Shown: positions 38,061 to 39,082 of the stretch, in pieces
Layout of the letters: each line of letters starts with the position of its first letter
Position numbering within the stretch: the stretch's first letter is position 1
From: Pedosphaera sp.
GTDB lineage: Bacteria > Verrucomicrobiota > Verrucomicrobiia > Limisphaerales > DSYF01
Reading direction: 5' to 3'
DNA length: 39,082 nucleotides
Assembly (NCBI GenBank): GCA_017853715.1
Contig: JAFMIZ010000013.1
Span: forward strand, 1-39,082
Notes under the pieces: generated by a model
What the model was told of the DNA's origin: nothing
The model's database searches: none
Seen by the model: only the letters and a program-made list of their open reading frames with translations
Made by a program: the position numbers and the translations under genes

Positions 38061-39082
<1,022 letters not shown>

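Overview
The window is GC-rich chromosomal DNA from a Gram-negative bacterium that makes lipid A (lpxB) and has a futalosine-pathway menaquinone gene (mqnD). A variant EF-Tu switch I ([12 protein letters not shown] instead of RGITI...), the mix of housekeeping genes and several REP-like short repeats point to the PVC group, most likely Verrucomicrobiota of the Pedosphaera/Limisphaerales type. That assignment comes from remembered protein features, not from a search. The window starts inside a symporter gene and ends inside rpoC.

Layout. 1-2.6 kb: a sodium:solute symporter (5' truncated) and a NahK-like sugar kinase, a plausible uptake-and-phosphorylation pair. 2.7-5.3 kb: recA, then an iron-sulfur bacterial photolyase, both DNA repair. 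5.4-10.8 kb, minus strand: an iron-ADH-fold dehydrogenase paired with an LsrG-like monooxygenase-fold protein, a TauE/SafE exporter, a frameshifted MscS channel and a UvrD/Rep helicase. 11-14.7 kb, plus strand: a small glycogen-binding-fold protein, mqnD, purA and uppS. 14.7-19.6 kb: a metal-acquisition cluster made of a small Cys/His protein, an outer-membrane barrel with a His/Glu-rich loop, a ZnuA-type binding protein and a ZnuB-type permease, but no ATPase, followed by a possible cation-exchanger-like membrane protein. 19.7-21.7 kb: two poorly characterised genes and thrH. 21.7-25.9 kb: envelope lipid genes (gpsA and plsY on minus; an oxidoreductase, lpxB and a small membrane protein on plus). 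25.9-26.3 kb: the decayed start of a SulP transporter. 26.3-29 kb, minus: a TrmN6-like methyltransferase and aspS. 29.2 kb to the end: tRNA-Thr, tuf, tRNA-Trp, tRNA-Ser, secE, nusG, rplK, rplA, rplJ, rplL, rpoB and rpoC, the classic translation/transcription cluster.

I found no CRISPR array, prophage, transposase, defence island or clearly new multigene system. The more unusual signals are small. At five gene junctions a GC-rich hairpin with a T-rich 3' flank ends only 8-17 nt before the next start codon, usually without a Shine-Dalgarno sequence. Repeat-like low-complexity sequence sits in frame inside lpxB and uvrD. The metal-uptake cluster lacks its ATPase. One dehydrogenase has lost a canonical metal ligand. 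Two genes are broken: mscS (a single frameshift) and the SulP remnant. The rplJ-rplL and rplL-rpoB spacers are strongly structured.
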